The notes: generated by a model not told the origin, from the sequence alone. A stretch of DNA of 64,000 bases from Embleya scabrispora (GCF_002024165.1 NZ_MWQN01000001.1:6138001-6202000); one strand, 5' to 3'. Positions 17,347 through 26,255 are shown, numbered from the stretch's first letter. A program made the numbers and translations.

Positions 17347-18246
17347 TCACGCACCGCTTTCCGGGGACCGGATGTCGCGGGCGAACCACAGGCGTTGGGC
17401 CGTTCCACCGAGGATCTCGGCCCGGGCGCGGGCGTCGCGCCTGCGGATGGCGTGGCGGGCGAGTGCGAGCATCCCGGGATAGTCCGGTGTCCGGGTCTGG
17501 GGGTGGTCGGATCCCCACGCCAACCTCCGCTCGCCGAAGGCGGCGGCCAGATCGTCGACGACGTCCGCAGGGTCCTCGCCCGCCGCTTGGGCACCGGCGA
17601 GGAGGTGCGTGGTGACCTTCAGGTACACGCCGGGCAGGTCCGAGAGGTCCCGCACGGCCGTTCGCCCGGCGGCTCGCGCCCGGGGGTCGGGGAAGGCGCA
17701 GTGGTCAAGGGCCACGCGCAGGCCCGGACGGGCCTCGATCGCCGGGCGCAGCAGGGGCAGTTGCCGCGTGAACGCGGTCAGGACGACGGTGAGTCCCGCT
17801 TCGGCCGCGACGTCCCACACCGCGTGCGACGTGTGGTCGGTGAGCCATGTCGGGTCCGGGGCTTGCGGGCCGCCGGACACGGCGAACAGCCGCACCCCCG
17901 TGACGGACGGAACGCGAGCGTGATCGCGCAGACACCGGGCGGCAGCGGCGGGATCCGACATGTCCACCGCGATGACCGCGGCTGTGCGCCGCGGATATCG
18001 GGCGACCGTATCGAGCAGGTAGCGGCAGTCGTAGCCGTACGCGCCCACGCCTTGGACGAGTACGGTCCGCCGTACGTCGTTGGCGGTTTGGGTACCCAGG
18101 ACCTCGGCGGCCGAGCAACCGCCGTCGCTCCAGTAGTCCGTGCCGTCGCGGGTGCCGCCGTCCAGCGGATAGCGCCGCGTGTCGGGTGACACGACGTGCA
18201 CGTGCGCGTCGATCACCGCGGCTGCCTCGCCGGTCATGTCGCTCAC
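17347..18246 (-). CDS. amidohydrolase-family metal-dependent hydrolase (LigI/TIM-barrel type)
   Basis: A 299-aa TIM-barrel amidohydrolase. The metal-binding DAHVHV is near residue 12, DHCAFPDP near 190 and WGSDHPQ near 250, the pattern of amidohydrolase-2 lactonases and decarboxylases such as LigI. GTG 18246 follows GGGGA; ATG 18237 is an alternative. It converges on the IclR gene and may serve the same catabolic pathway as the UGSC locus, although the substrate is unknown. Just upstream is a decayed ROK gene. Confidence 0.82.
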   Translation of the reverse strand: MSDMTGEAAAVIDAHVHVVSPDTRRYPLDGGTRDGTDYWSDGGCSAAEVLGTQTANDVRRTVLVQGVGAYGYDCRYLLDTVARYPRRTAAVIAVDMSDPAAAARCLRDHARVPSVTGVRLFAVSGGPQAPDPTWLTDHTSHAVWDVAAEAGLTVVLTAFTRQLPLLRPAIEARPGLRVALDHCAFPDPRARAAGRTAVRDLSDLPGVYLKVTTHLLAGAQAAGEDPADVVDDLAAAFGERRLAWGSDHPQTRTPDYPGMLALARHAIRRRDARARAEILGGTAQRLWFARDIRSPESGA

Positions 18247-18344
18247 GTCCGATCCCCGTTCCCGCCGATGTGGGCGACCGGCGCTCGCATGGTGCCACGC
18301 GTTCCGCGCGAGACGCGAGGGTCCGGGGGCTGTCGTGTATGGCC

Positions 18345-19072
18345 GGTCAGGCGATGCCGAGGGGTCGGCGAGGACGCGGGCGAGCACGGTCCCCGCGGCG
18401 CCCCGGACCGCGCTCTGCGTCGCCAGGGTCGAGGCGCGCTGGGCGGGGGAGCGGCCGCGCAGCGCACCGCCGCCGGGGCGAGGGCCGCCTCGATCGGGGG
18501 GATGAGCCACGGCGCGAGGCGGGCGTGCAGGCCGCCGAGGACGATCGTGTCCGGATCCAGGAGGTTCACGGCGCCGACGAGTGCGACGGCCGGCCCGCGC
18601 CCGGCCGCGCCGACCGCGTGCAGGGCGTCGCGGTCGTGGTCGTGGAGGCGCGTCAACTCCGCGAGCCGTGACTCGGACGGGCCCGCCGCGTCGGGGACGC
18701 CCGTGCGCAGCAGCGCGTCGAGTCCGGCGACCTGCTCTGGGCAGCCGGTGCCGCCGCAACGGCACGCCGGCCCCCGGGGGTCGACGACGCCGTGGCCGAG
18801 TTCGCCGGCCGCGCCGTGGGCGCCGCGAAAGAGTTCGCCCTCGACGACGATGCCGGCCCCGATGCCGGTCTCGCCCGACAGGTACAGGTAGCCGCCCGCC
18901 CCACCCGGGTCAACGCGCCCGACCTCGGTTGGGAGGCCGTACCCGCGGCGGCGCTGCTCGCGGACGCCCTGCCGACCCAAGCGCTCGACGTCGAGGTCGA
19001 CAACGAGGCGAACCTCGGCGCGTTGGGCGAGCTCTGGTACGGCGCGGGGCGCGCTCGGGGAGCCCGCGCGGG
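18345..19072 (-). pseudogene. ROK-family protein remnant with an internal inversion and frameshift
   Basis: Minus-strand residues GYLYLSGETGIGAG through HGAAGELGHGVVDP and CRCGGTGCPE are a ROK kinase/repressor core (zinc motif C-x-C-x4-C). They continue to NLLDPDTIVLGG, and after a frame change to RGAAGTVLARVLADP. The part that should precede it, RVNAPDLGWEAV to DNEANLGALGELWYGAG, is found at 18906-19070 but on the plus strand. The breakpoint lies between about 18897 and 18906, and the right end abuts the stop codon of the YnfA-like gene. The N-terminal domain is absent. This gene is not functional. Confidence 0.8.
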
Positions 19073-19408
19073 TCAGGTGCTCCGGGGCGCGTACATGATG
19101 ACGCCGACGCCGACGAGGCAGATCAGCGCGCCGGCCACGTCGTACCGGTCGGGGCGGAAGCCGTCCAGGGCCATGCCCCAGGCGAGCGAGCCGGCGACGA
19201 ACACGCCGCCGTAGGCGGCGAGGATACGGCCGAAGTCGGCGTCCTCCTGGAGGGTGGCGACGAACCCGTAGGCGCCGAGGGCGACGACGCCGGCGCCGAT
19301 CCAGGCCCAGCCGCGGTGTTCACGGGCGCCCTGCCACACCAGCCAGGCGCCGCCGATCTCCAAGACGGCGGCGGCCAGGAACAGGGCGATGGAACGCAAG
19401 ATCGTCAC
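19073..19408 (-). CDS. YnfA-family small membrane protein
   Basis: A 111-aa integral membrane protein with four hydrophobic segments. It shows family features: [16 protein letters not shown] at the first helix, [20 protein letters not shown] in the third, and [18 protein letters not shown] in the last. Members belong to the drug/metabolite transporter superfamily; the transported substrate is undefined. ATG 19408. Its 3' end coincides with the breakpoint of the ROK pseudogene. Confidence 0.88.
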   Translation of the reverse strand: MTILRSIALFLAAAVLEIGGAWLVWQGAREHRGWAWIGAGVVALGAYGFVATLQEDADFGRILAAYGGVFVAGSLAWGMALDGFRPDRYDVAGALICLVGVGVIMYAPRST

Positions 19409-19563
19409 AGGCGGGAGCGTACCCAGACGTCGACGACAGGTGGTGCGGCCTCGGTGCCGCCGCAGTCGCCGGCCCGGCGTGGTCGGCGCGGTCGTGGGTC
19501 GTCAGGGTTGCAGGCCACGCGAACCCGACGGTGCGGATGGGTTCGATCGGCACGGCCCGGGTG

Positions 19564-20268
19564 TCACCGGGGCGATGGCCCGGTCGTGGGCGGCGCGGGG
19601 CGGTTCCGTCGTGGCCGGCCGGCTTCGGTGGGTTGGCGCAATGGTGTCCGGTGCGGGTCGGCGCGGAGTCCGTCGAGGATGATCGCCAAGTAGCGTCGCC
19701 ACGACTCGGCGGGCCGTTCCTCGAGTTGCTCGTCGGACAGGGCCATGACGGCGTCGATCATCGCGGCGATGGGCACGATGTCGCCTGCGGTCACTCCGTC
19801 GCGGAGCCTGCCCTGGAGGCGGGCCCGTTCCATGAGGCGCTCGCAGTGTGACGTGATCTCCTGGCGCGCTCGGGCGAGGCCCACGCCTTCGCCGATGCCC
19901 CGGCGCATCAATTCGCGCAGTCCGCGGTTGTCCGCGGCGCGTGCCAGCGCCCGCTCCAGGAACTCGGCGAGGGCATCGAAAGCGTCATCCCGATCCAGGG
20001 CCTCCCGCGCCATTGCCGCGATCTCGTCGAGTTCCTCGCCGAAGACGACATCCACCAGCGCCCGCTTGTCGGAGAACTTGCGGTAGACGGTGCCGACTCC
20101 CAGTCCCGCGTGGTGGGCGACGTCGTTGAGCGTGGCCTGAAGCCCGCGCGCGGCGAAGACCTCGCGCCCCGCCTGGACGATACGCCGACGGTTGGCTTCG
20201 GCGTCCCGTCTCGGCCGCCGAGTCGTCGCCGAAGCCGGGGATTCGTCGCCGGCCGTGCGACCGCTCAT
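19564..20268 (-). CDS. TetR-family transcriptional regulator
   Basis: A 234-aa regulator. The N-terminal helix-turn-helix is LNDVAHHAGLGVGTVYRKFSDK at residues about 47-69, followed by an all-alpha ligand domain. The C-terminal 25 residues are Pro/Arg-rich and probably disordered. It diverges from an SDR gene across a 143-bp gap holding two near-identical palindromes, so it most likely represses both itself and the SDR. The inducer is unknown. Confidence 0.9.
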   Translation of the reverse strand: MSGRTAGDESPASATTRRPRRDAEANRRRIVQAGREVFAARGLQATLNDVAHHAGLGVGTVYRKFSDKRALVDVVFGEELDEIAAMAREALDRDDAFDALAEFLERALARAADNRGLRELMRRGIGEGVGLARARQEITSHCERLMERARLQGRLRDGVTAGDIVPIAAMIDAVMALSDEQLEERPAESWRRYLAIILDGLRADPHRTPLRQPTEAGRPRRNRPAPPTTGPSPR

Positions 20269-20301
20269 GGGGCTCCTTCCGACGATCCGACCCTAGCACG
20301 A

Positions 20302-20362
20302 AGCGGATGTCGAATATCCGCTTGTGGTACGGTCACGGATAAGCGGATACTCGATATCCGCA
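20302..20362. promoter_or_regulatory. twin palindromic operators between TetR and SDR genes
   Basis: Two copies of GCGGAT...ATCCGC, at 20303-20321 and 20343-20361, are spaced 40 bp centre to centre (about four helical turns). The inner bases are TGTCGAAT and TACTCGAT type. They sit between the divergent TetR and SDR starts, as expected for operators of a TetR autorepressor. Confidence 0.75.
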
Positions 20363-20411
20363 TACTCCGCACAGTGGTCCTGCGGCATTGCCCGAGGGAG
20401 GAGTACCAAGG

Positions 20412-21248
20412 ATGCAGACCGTGGTCATCACCGGAGGAACCGACGGGCTGGGCAGAGGACTTGCCCTGCACTACCTGCGCCTCGGGGCACACGTGCTCGT
20501 CGTGGGCAGCACCGCCGCCAAGGGCGAGGCCCTGCCGGCAGCCGCCGAGACCTGCCCGGCCGGCGGACGCGCCACCTTCCTGCAGGTGGACCTCACCTCG
20601 GTCGCGGCAGCCCGGGAACTCGTCACCACGATCGAGGACGGTTGTCCCTCGGTCGACAAACTCGTCTTCTGTGCCCAGCGCTACCGGCTCTTCGGTCCGC
20701 GCACCGTCACCCCCGAAGGGTTCGAGCACAGCTTCGCACTCGCGTACCTGAGTCGATACGTGCTCGGTCACGGCCTACGCAGGACACTGGAATCCGCCTC
20801 GCGCCCGGTCGTCATGAACGTCGGCACCCCCGGAGTTCCGCTGGGTCGCATCCACTGGGAGGATCTGCAGGTGACGCGCCGCTACAGCGGTACCAAGGCC
20901 ACCCTGCAATCCTTCCGCGCCAACGACCTGCTCGGCGCGGCGTTCCCCGCCGTACACGCCGACACCCCGATCCGCTACGTCTGTTACAACCCCGGCGTCG
21001 TGGCGACCGGCATGCCCGACCACCTTCCGCAGCCGTTGCGTGCCCTGACCAAGACCTCCTTCGCGGTCTTGGCCACCTCGCCGGAAAAGGCGGTGGAGCC
21101 GATGATCCGGCTCCTCGACGAACCGCCGGACCCGGCCTTCACCGCCTACCGCAAGACGCGTCGACTACGCCTGACGGGACCGGCCTTCGACCTGGACTCC
21201 GCGATGCGCCTCCATCACCTCACCCGGGAACTCATCCGCGATCGATGA
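20412..21248 (+). CDS. SDR-family oxidoreductase under TetR control
   Basis: A 278-aa short-chain dehydrogenase of the light-dependent protochlorophyllide reductase/retinol dehydrogenase-like type. It has GGTDGLGRGLA at residues 8-18 and YSGTK near 163. ATG 20412 follows GGGAGGAG; a TTG 24 bases upstream is less likely. Expression is probably governed by the twin operators and the divergent TetR regulator. The substrate is unknown. Confidence 0.85.
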   Translation: MQTVVITGGTDGLGRGLALHYLRLGAHVLVVGSTAAKGEALPAAAETCPAGGRATFLQVDLTSVAAARELVTTIEDGCPSVDKLVFCAQRYRLFGPRTVTPEGFEHSFALAYLSRYVLGHGLRRTLESASRPVVMNVGTPGVPLGRIHWEDLQVTRRYSGTKATLQSFRANDLLGAAFPAVHADTPIRYVCYNPGVVATGMPDHLPQPLRALTKTSFAVLATSPEKAVEPMIRLLDEPPDPAFTAYRKTRRLRLTGPAFDLDSAMRLHHLTRELIRDR

Positions 21249-21303
21249 CGACCGCGAACATGACCAGGGCGAGCGTGAATCCCCCGGAAAGGAAAGGTCG
21301 TTC

Positions 21304-21897
21304 GTGGTCGATCAAGCAGCGCTGCAAGCCACCGTGAACCCGCTCCTACGTCCCGGAGAGCACCTCGTGCGCATCGCGCGCGTGGAGGTCTCGGGCGGCG
21401 AAAGCGACAACCCACTCGATGCCGGGACCATCCGCGGAAGCGCGAAGGAGGTTCGGCGCAGATACGGCACACGCGGCGAACTCGCTTTGCTGTACGGCCT
21501 GTTGGGCCCCCTGCTCGTACTCCTGGTCGTCGTCACGATCATCGGCCTGGTCGTGCTGGAACGACTGAGCCGCCGCGAGCGGCACAGCCTGCCGGCCGGC
21601 AGCATGGCGGGCGGCAGGCCACCGGAACTGCGCCTCGAGGGCCGGGTCGACCACAGCGCCGCCTTCCTGGTGATCACCGACCGACGCATCCTGATCACCG
21701 TCGTGGGCTGTACCGCGCCACGGCCGGCCCCCGTCCTGTGGGAGTGCTCCACCGAAACGGTCCGGAGCGCGCGGTCGAGATGGACGGACAACCTGCGTCG
21801 CGAGTGTCGAGTGACCTTCCTCGACGACTCGTTCATATCCCTACTGACCCCCGGAACCTCCCCCGCCGACCTGGCAAAGGCCCTCACCCGCACCTGA
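21304..21897 (+). CDS. membrane protein with PH-like domain, unknown function
   Basis: A 197-aa protein, GTG 21304 after GGAAAGG. It has a soluble N-terminal part with a predicted transmembrane helix at residues about 58-82 (LLYGLLGPLLVLLVVVTIIGL). A C-terminal region containing AAFLVITDRRILITVVG is typical of bacterial PH-like domains. No enzyme motif is seen. It is 55 bp downstream of the SDR and may share its transcript. Confidence 0.7.
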   Translation: MVDQAALQATVNPLLRPGEHLVRIARVEVSGGESDNPLDAGTIRGSAKEVRRRYGTRGELALLYGLLGPLLVLLVVVTIIGLVVLERLSRRERHSLPAGSMAGGRPPELRLEGRVDHSAAFLVITDRRILITVVGCTAPRPAPVLWECSTETVRSARSRWTDNLRRECRVTFLDDSFISLLTPGTSPADLAKALTRT

Positions 21898-21951
21898 CCC
21901 GAAGGCGACCCGTCACCACCCCGCCCCGGGACGGGAGTTGCTCGGTCGTCA

Positions 21952-22563
21952 TCACCCGAGCGCGCCGATGCCGAGTTGACTCATCAGGGTCTGGTTGTCC
22001 TCGATGTGCCAGTCCTCGATGATCTTGTCGGTTCCGACGTGCTGGATGTCGATGGCGTTGAAATCGACGCTCTGGCCCTTGCCCCGGACACCGTTGAAGG
22101 TGCCGGTGAAGTGACCGCGGAAGACCAGCCGGGCGGTGATCTTGTCGCCGGTGACCAGTACGTCGGACAACTCGCAGGTCAGATCCGGCACGGCGGTGCG
22201 GAAGTTCGCCGAGGCGAAGATCGGGCCGGCGGGACCCTGCGGGCGGCCGGTGGGCAGCGTGTTGTCCTTGAATCGGGGACTGACGGCGGCGTCCAGGTAC
22301 TTCTGCTGCCCGGTGTTCCAGAAGGTGTAGAGCTGCTGGGCCAGGTGCACCTGCCGGGCGGCCCTGCGCTCGCCGATCGAGCGGTCGACGGTCAGCGTCT
22401 CGGGTTGGACCAGGTCGGGTGAGCGGTCGATCAGGCGCTGCGGCCAGGAACGTGCGGAACGGGTCGCGTGGTCGTGGGCGGAGGCGATCGCGACGGTGCC
22501 GCCGGCCAGACCGGCGACCGAGGCGGCGACCGCGATGGTGCGGATCACGGTGCGAGAACGCAT
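21952..22563 (-). CDS. secreted SnoaL-like/ester-cyclase-fold protein
   Basis: A 203-aa protein with a signal peptide (AVAASVAGLAGGTVAIASA). The mature domain has the NTF2/SnoaL fold signature: QQLYTFWNTGQQKYLDAAVSP, then FRGHFTGTFNGVRGKG and DIQHVGTDKIIEDWHIED. SnoaL-like domains catalyse aldol cyclisation or bind small ligands; export makes the role unclear. ATG 22563. A truncated SDR overlaps its start region and an intact SDR follows upstream. Confidence 0.8.
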   Translation of the reverse strand: MRSRTVIRTIAVAASVAGLAGGTVAIASAHDHATRSARSWPQRLIDRSPDLVQPETLTVDRSIGERRAARQVHLAQQLYTFWNTGQQKYLDAAVSPRFKDNTLPTGRPQGPAGPIFASANFRTAVPDLTCELSDVLVTGDKITARLVFRGHFTGTFNGVRGKGQSVDFNAIDIQHVGTDKIIEDWHIEDNQTLMSQLGIGALG

Positions 22564-22766
22564 GAGAGTACTCCCGGGAAGAGATGGAGATGAGGGCGGG
22601 TCGGAGCTGACGCGGAGCGCCGCCGTCGACGGTCGCCCGGGTGGCGGGCCGCGGCCGCGCCGACGACGGTGGCGCCCTCGGCGTGGAGCAGCCGAGCCGT
22701 GGCCGCGCCGATCCCCGCGAAGGCTCCGGTGACGAGGAAGACCTTGCCGTTCAGGTGCAGATCCAT
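22545..22766 (-). pseudogene. truncated SDR remnant
   Basis: From ATG 22766 the first 40 residues, MDLHLNGKVFLVTGAFAGIG then AATARLLHAEGATVVG, are a clear Rossmann start of a short-chain dehydrogenase. After that the reading becomes Arg-rich and stops at 22545. The rest of the enzyme is missing. It lies between the secreted SnoaL-like gene and an intact SDR, so a deletion probably removed some 600 bp. Confidence 0.75.
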
Positions 22767-22781
22767 CAGTGTTCCGTCCCG

Positions 22782-23507
22782 TCAGGCGAGTCGGCCGCCG
22801 CCGTCGACGTGCAGCACGCTGCCCGTGACGTAGGGGCTGGTGACGGCGAACAGCACCGCCTTGATCAGGTCGTCCGGAGTGCCCACCCGACGGGCCGGGT
22901 TGCGCTCGGCGATGGAGCGAAGGAACGCCTCCTTGTCGGTGCCGAGTCCGTCCCAGGAGCCGGTGTCGACGATGCCGGGGGAGATGGCGTTGACCCGCAC
23001 CGGGGCGATCTCCACGGCGAGGGCTTGGATCAGGAAGGCCAGCGCCCCGTTGGTGGTCGCCATCACGGTCCGGGCCGGGGCGGGACGCCAGGCCGCCACG
23101 CCGGAGAAGAAGGTGAACGAGCCGCCCTCGCGCACCCTGTCGGTCAGGTGCTTGGCGAGCAACAGCGGACCGATCACCTTGGCGGCGAAGGCACGCTGTA
23201 CGTCGGCGAGTTCGAGTTCGGCGAGTGGGCCGTTGGCGGGCATCGCGGCGGTCGAGACCAGGTGGTCGAAGCTGCCGACCTTCCGGGCGAGGGCGGCGAT
23301 CGTGGCCTCCTCGGCAAGGTCGACCTGAACCACGTCGGCCCGGCCCGCCAACTCGCCGGCAGTCCATTCCAGCTTGCGCGAGTCGGGGCCGGCGAGCACC
23401 AGGTCCGCGCCGGCAGCCGAAAAGGCCCGAGCCAGCAGGCGTCCGGTGCGTGAACCGGCGCCCACGACGACCAGACGCTGCCCGGTGAGATCAGTGGAAG
23501 TTGTCAT
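22782..23507 (-). CDS. SDR-family oxidoreductase
   Basis: A 241-aa short-chain dehydrogenase. The nucleotide-binding region is variant, VVVGAGSRTGRLLA (residues about 12-25). VSTAAM takes the place of NNAG. The usual Tyr-x-x-x-Lys is not evident; the site reads TVMATTNGALAFL, so catalysis may be altered. It ends in the family's VTGSVLHVDGGGRLA. ATG 23507 follows TTGGAG. It diverges from a LysR regulator across about 100 bp, the classical regulator/target layout. Confidence 0.8.
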   Translation of the reverse strand: MTTSTDLTGQRLVVVGAGSRTGRLLARAFSAAGADLVLAGPDSRKLEWTAGELAGRADVVQVDLAEEATIAALARKVGSFDHLVSTAAMPANGPLAELELADVQRAFAAKVIGPLLLAKHLTDRVREGGSFTFFSGVAAWRPAPARTVMATTNGALAFLIQALAVEIAPVRVNAISPGIVDTGSWDGLGTDKEAFLRSIAERNPARRVGTPDDLIKAVLFAVTSPYVTGSVLHVDGGGRLA

Positions 23508-23611
23508 ATCCGGCTCCAAGGGAGAGGTGGTGGGCTTGTTTCGAAAACCCTCTCCCGCCGACGCACTATGAGTCCAAGGCTTGTTTTCTCTGCCTGCGAT
23601 AAAATTTGTTC

Positions 23612-24544
23612 ATGGCGACGTTGCGGCAGCTCGAATACCTGGTCACGGTGGTCGACACCGGCTCGTTCACGCAGGCGGCCGAACAACTGCATGTGACGCA
23701 GCCGGCCCTGTCCCACCAGATCCGTGCGCTGGAGAGCTCGCTCGGTGGCCCGCTGCTGGAACGCCTGCCACGTGCGATCAGGCCCACACCGATGGGCCGC
23801 GCCGTCCTGCCGCACGCCCGAGCCGCACTCGCCGAGGCACGACGCCTGCACACGGCGGCGCGGCGGACGGCCGACCTCGAGGGCGGCGAACTGGAAGTCG
23901 CCACCGTCTACTCGGTCAGCCTGGGCATCCTGCCGCCGGTCCTGCGGGCGTGGCGCCGCCAACACCCGGGCGTGCGGATCCGGCTCCGCGAATTCGCGCA
24001 CGCCGACCGGTTGCAGGCGGCGATGGCGGCGGGGGAGGCCGACCTCGCCGTCGGCCCGTCCCCGGCGGGCTGGGAGGGCCCGATCCGCGACCTGGGCATC
24101 GAAGAGTTCGTCATCGTGCTGCCCGGTGACGACCCCCTCGCGGGCGAACCGCCGGGGCCCTTGGCACTGGCCGAGCTGGCCGACCGCGCGTGGGTGCGCT
24201 ACGCCCCCGCCAACGGGCTGGCCGACATCCTGGACCAGGCCTGCCACGAGGCGGGTTTCGCTCCCGGGACGGCCGTCCACGCCGAACAGACCTCTGCCGC
24301 ACCGCTGCTCGCCGCCGCCGGGCTCGGACCCGCCCTCGTTCCGGCCAACATCGTCCCTCCGGACTTCGACGGCCTGCTGCGACCGCCGGACCCGCCGATC
24401 CGCCGCACGCTCACCGCGTACACCCGCACCCGGCCGGACCTGCTGACCACCGCGTTCGCGGACCTGCTCGCCTCCCAGGCATGCGTCGTCCCGCCCCACA
24501 TCCAGGCGCTCGCCGCAGCACACGACTCCGCTCCATCACACTGA
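23612..24544 (+). CDS. LysR-family transcriptional regulator
   Basis: A 310-aa LTTR. The N-terminal winged helix is RQLEYLVTVVDTGSFTQAAE followed by QLHVTQPALSHQIRALE (residues 4-41). The periplasmic-binding-like effector domain covers residues about 90-290. It is divergent from the SDR gene and likely activates it. ATG 23612; an AT-rich stretch with ATAAAATTTG immediately upstream could be its promoter or an LTTR box. Confidence 0.9.
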   Translation: MATLRQLEYLVTVVDTGSFTQAAEQLHVTQPALSHQIRALESSLGGPLLERLPRAIRPTPMGRAVLPHARAALAEARRLHTAARRTADLEGGELEVATVYSVSLGILPPVLRAWRRQHPGVRIRLREFAHADRLQAAMAAGEADLAVGPSPAGWEGPIRDLGIEEFVIVLPGDDPLAGEPPGPLALAELADRAWVRYAPANGLADILDQACHEAGFAPGTAVHAEQTSAAPLLAAAGLGPALVPANIVPPDFDGLLRPPDPPIRRTLTAYTRTRPDLLTTAFADLLASQACVVPPHIQALAAAHDSAPSH

Positions 24545-24767
24545 CGAAGGGCCGACCCGACCGAAACCATCACCACCGCCCGCACCGCTCGGTCCCCCGG
24601 TCGCGCCCCGCACCTCCGCGCCCGAACCGACTGGTGGGGCGCGGACGTGACGTGATGCGCGGGCCCGGTCGGGCCAGGCGTGCGACGGGGAAGGATGCCT
24701 CACGGTGTCCGATGCACGCGCCTTACGGTGCCCGTAGCCGCGTCACGAGAACAACGAGGAGCCGTCC

Positions 24768-25067
24768 GTGCGGTCATCAGTGGAGATCGAGGAAGTCGCG
24801 CTGGCGGAGGCCCGCGCTGCACGTGGGCCCCACGTGGCAAAGCTTGCCGATCTCGTCGAGAAGTTCGGCGGATACGAGTTCGATTTGCCCGCGGCGGAGC
24901 CCCGGGCTGCGGGCGGACAGAGGGTAGGTCCGCGTAATCGTCACCTTGTCCGTCCCTCGTGTCTCGGAGAATTCCGGACGTCCGGACGCCCCGGCCGGCC
25001 ATCGCGGCCGGGGCACGGGACGGTCGGTGTGGCGAAGGGTGTTCAACCGCGCAGCGATGCCAGGTAG
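24768..25067 (+). CDS. weakly supported small ORF, unknown function
   Basis: A 99-aa reading frame, GTG after CGAGGAG. The first 45 residues (VEIEEVALAEARAARGPHVA, then KLADLVEKFGGYEFD) look protein-like and acidic. The remainder is Arg/Gly-rich, crosses a terminator-like hairpin and overlaps the 3' end of the sigma factor gene. It may be a truncated gene. The surrounding interval 24545-25042 holds nothing else I can support. Confidence 0.25.
   Translation: MRSSVEIEEVALAEARAARGPHVAKLADLVEKFGGYEFDLPAAEPRAAGGQRVGPRNRHLVRPSCLGEFRTSGRPGRPSRPGHGTVGVAKGVQPRSDAR
24988..25014 (-). terminator. GC-rich hairpin downstream of the ECF41 sigma factor
   Basis: GCCCCGGCCG (24988-24997) and CGGCCGGGGC (25005-25014) form a perfect 10-bp stem with a 7-base loop. 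It is about 29 bp past the sigma factor stop codon on the minus strand. There is no U-tract, which is common in high-GC actinomycetes. Confidence 0.55.
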
Positions 25068-25939
25068 GGCGACAACTTGGCGGCGTTCATCAGCCACATG
25101 ATCCGGTCGATTCCCTCGGCGGACACATCGACGGAAAGCAGGGCCACCGCGTTCCCGTCGGCGGAGACGACGACGGCGGGACGACCGTTGGCCTCGACCC
25201 ACCGCACCTCCGACCCGGGCCAGAACCGTGGCGCGAAGGCCGCGAGGTACTTGGAGACGTGCAGGCGTCCGACGACCGGGATCCTGGACGCGCCGCGCAC
25301 CCCTCCGCCGTCGGTGTAGCTGACGACATCCGCAGCGAGCACGTTCTCCAGTGCCGCCAGATCACCCTCCCGTGCGGCGGCGAGGAACACCTCCAGAAGG
25401 CGGCGGTGATCAGTCGTGCCGGCGCGTTCCCTGCGCTCGGCAGCCAGGTGTTTGCGCCCGCGGCTCACCAGTTGACGGGTGTTCGTTTCACTCGTCTCCA
25501 GGATTTCCGCGATCTGCGCGTAGGGGTAGTCGAAGGCCTCGCGCAGGACGTAGGCGGCACGCTCCATCGGGTTCAGCTTCTCCAGCAGGAAGAGAACCGC
25601 CAGTTCGAGGGCTTCGGCTCGTTCGGCACCCATCTGCGGATCCGAACTGGTGTCGACCGGTTCGGGCAGCCACGGGCCGACGTAGGACTCCCGCCGCACT
25701 CTGGCGGACTGGGCCAGATTGATGGCCAGACGGGCGGTGACCGTGGTCAGGAATGCCGTCGGATCCAGGACGTGAGCGCGGTCCGCGCGCTGCCACCGCA
25801 GCCACGCCTCCTGGACGATGTCCTCCGCTTCCACGGCGCTTCCGAGCACCCGGTACGCGACACCGAAGAGCCTGGGGCGCGCCGCGAGGAAATCCTTCGC
25901 CGCCTGATCGAGAGAATCGGTGTCGGCTCCCGCGTGCAT
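25043..25939 (-). CDS. ECF41-group RNA polymerase sigma factor (SigJ-like)
   Basis: A 298-aa extracytoplasmic-function sigma factor. Region 2 includes AEDIVQEAWLRWQ; region 4 includes REAFDYPYAQIAEILETSET with NTRQLVSRGRK. Between them is WLPEP, and a C-terminal SnoaL-like extension holds TDGGGVRG. WLPEP and the DGGG motif are hallmarks of ECF41, in which the extension tunes sigma activity in place of an anti-sigma factor. ATG 25939 follows AGGAGG. The divergent NmrA-like gene is the expected partner and target type. Confidence 0.9.
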   Translation of the reverse strand: MHAGADTDSLDQAAKDFLAARPRLFGVAYRVLGSAVEAEDIVQEAWLRWQRADRAHVLDPTAFLTTVTARLAINLAQSARVRRESYVGPWLPEPVDTSSDPQMGAERAEALELAVLFLLEKLNPMERAAYVLREAFDYPYAQIAEILETSETNTRQLVSRGRKHLAAERRERAGTTDHRRLLEVFLAAAREGDLAALENVLAADVVSYTDGGGVRGASRIPVVGRLHVSKYLAAFAPRFWPGSEVRWVEANGRPAVVVSADGNAVALLSVDVSAEGIDRIMWLMNAAKLSPYLASLRG

Positions 25940-26127
25940 GGTCGCCTCCTTCGGGTTCGGCGCCGCCATGCTACAAGCCACTTCGAAACAGTGCTTCCGG
26001 GCCTCACACGCCATACGAGGCAAGCACACGCTGCCACGTTCGGCGCGCCGGTCCGCGCCTCGAGCGGCATCCGTTTCGCACTGTTCCTCTCCCCGCCCAT
26101 CGTCCAACGGCCAGGTCTCCCCGCGTC

Positions 26128-26184
26128 TGTCACAGATTCATCGGGCTCCCGGCGGAGGACTTCGACGGATCCGGAACTGTCACA
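26128..26184 (+). promoter_or_regulatory. duplicated TGTCACA motifs, candidate ECF41 -35 elements
   Basis: CTGTCACA occurs twice, with TGTCACA at 26128-26134 and 26178-26184, exactly 50 bp apart. Both are in the divergent gap before the NmrA-like gene. TGTCACA is the known ECF41 -35 consensus. A good -10 (CGTC) at the usual 16-18 bp spacing is not obvious for either copy, so this is tentative. Confidence 0.4.
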
Positions 26185-26255
26185 TCCGGATGGGGTGCCC
26201 GGTCTACCTGTCGTCCGGGAGACGCCGAAGTCCCCGGGAACAAGGAGGATCCCGC

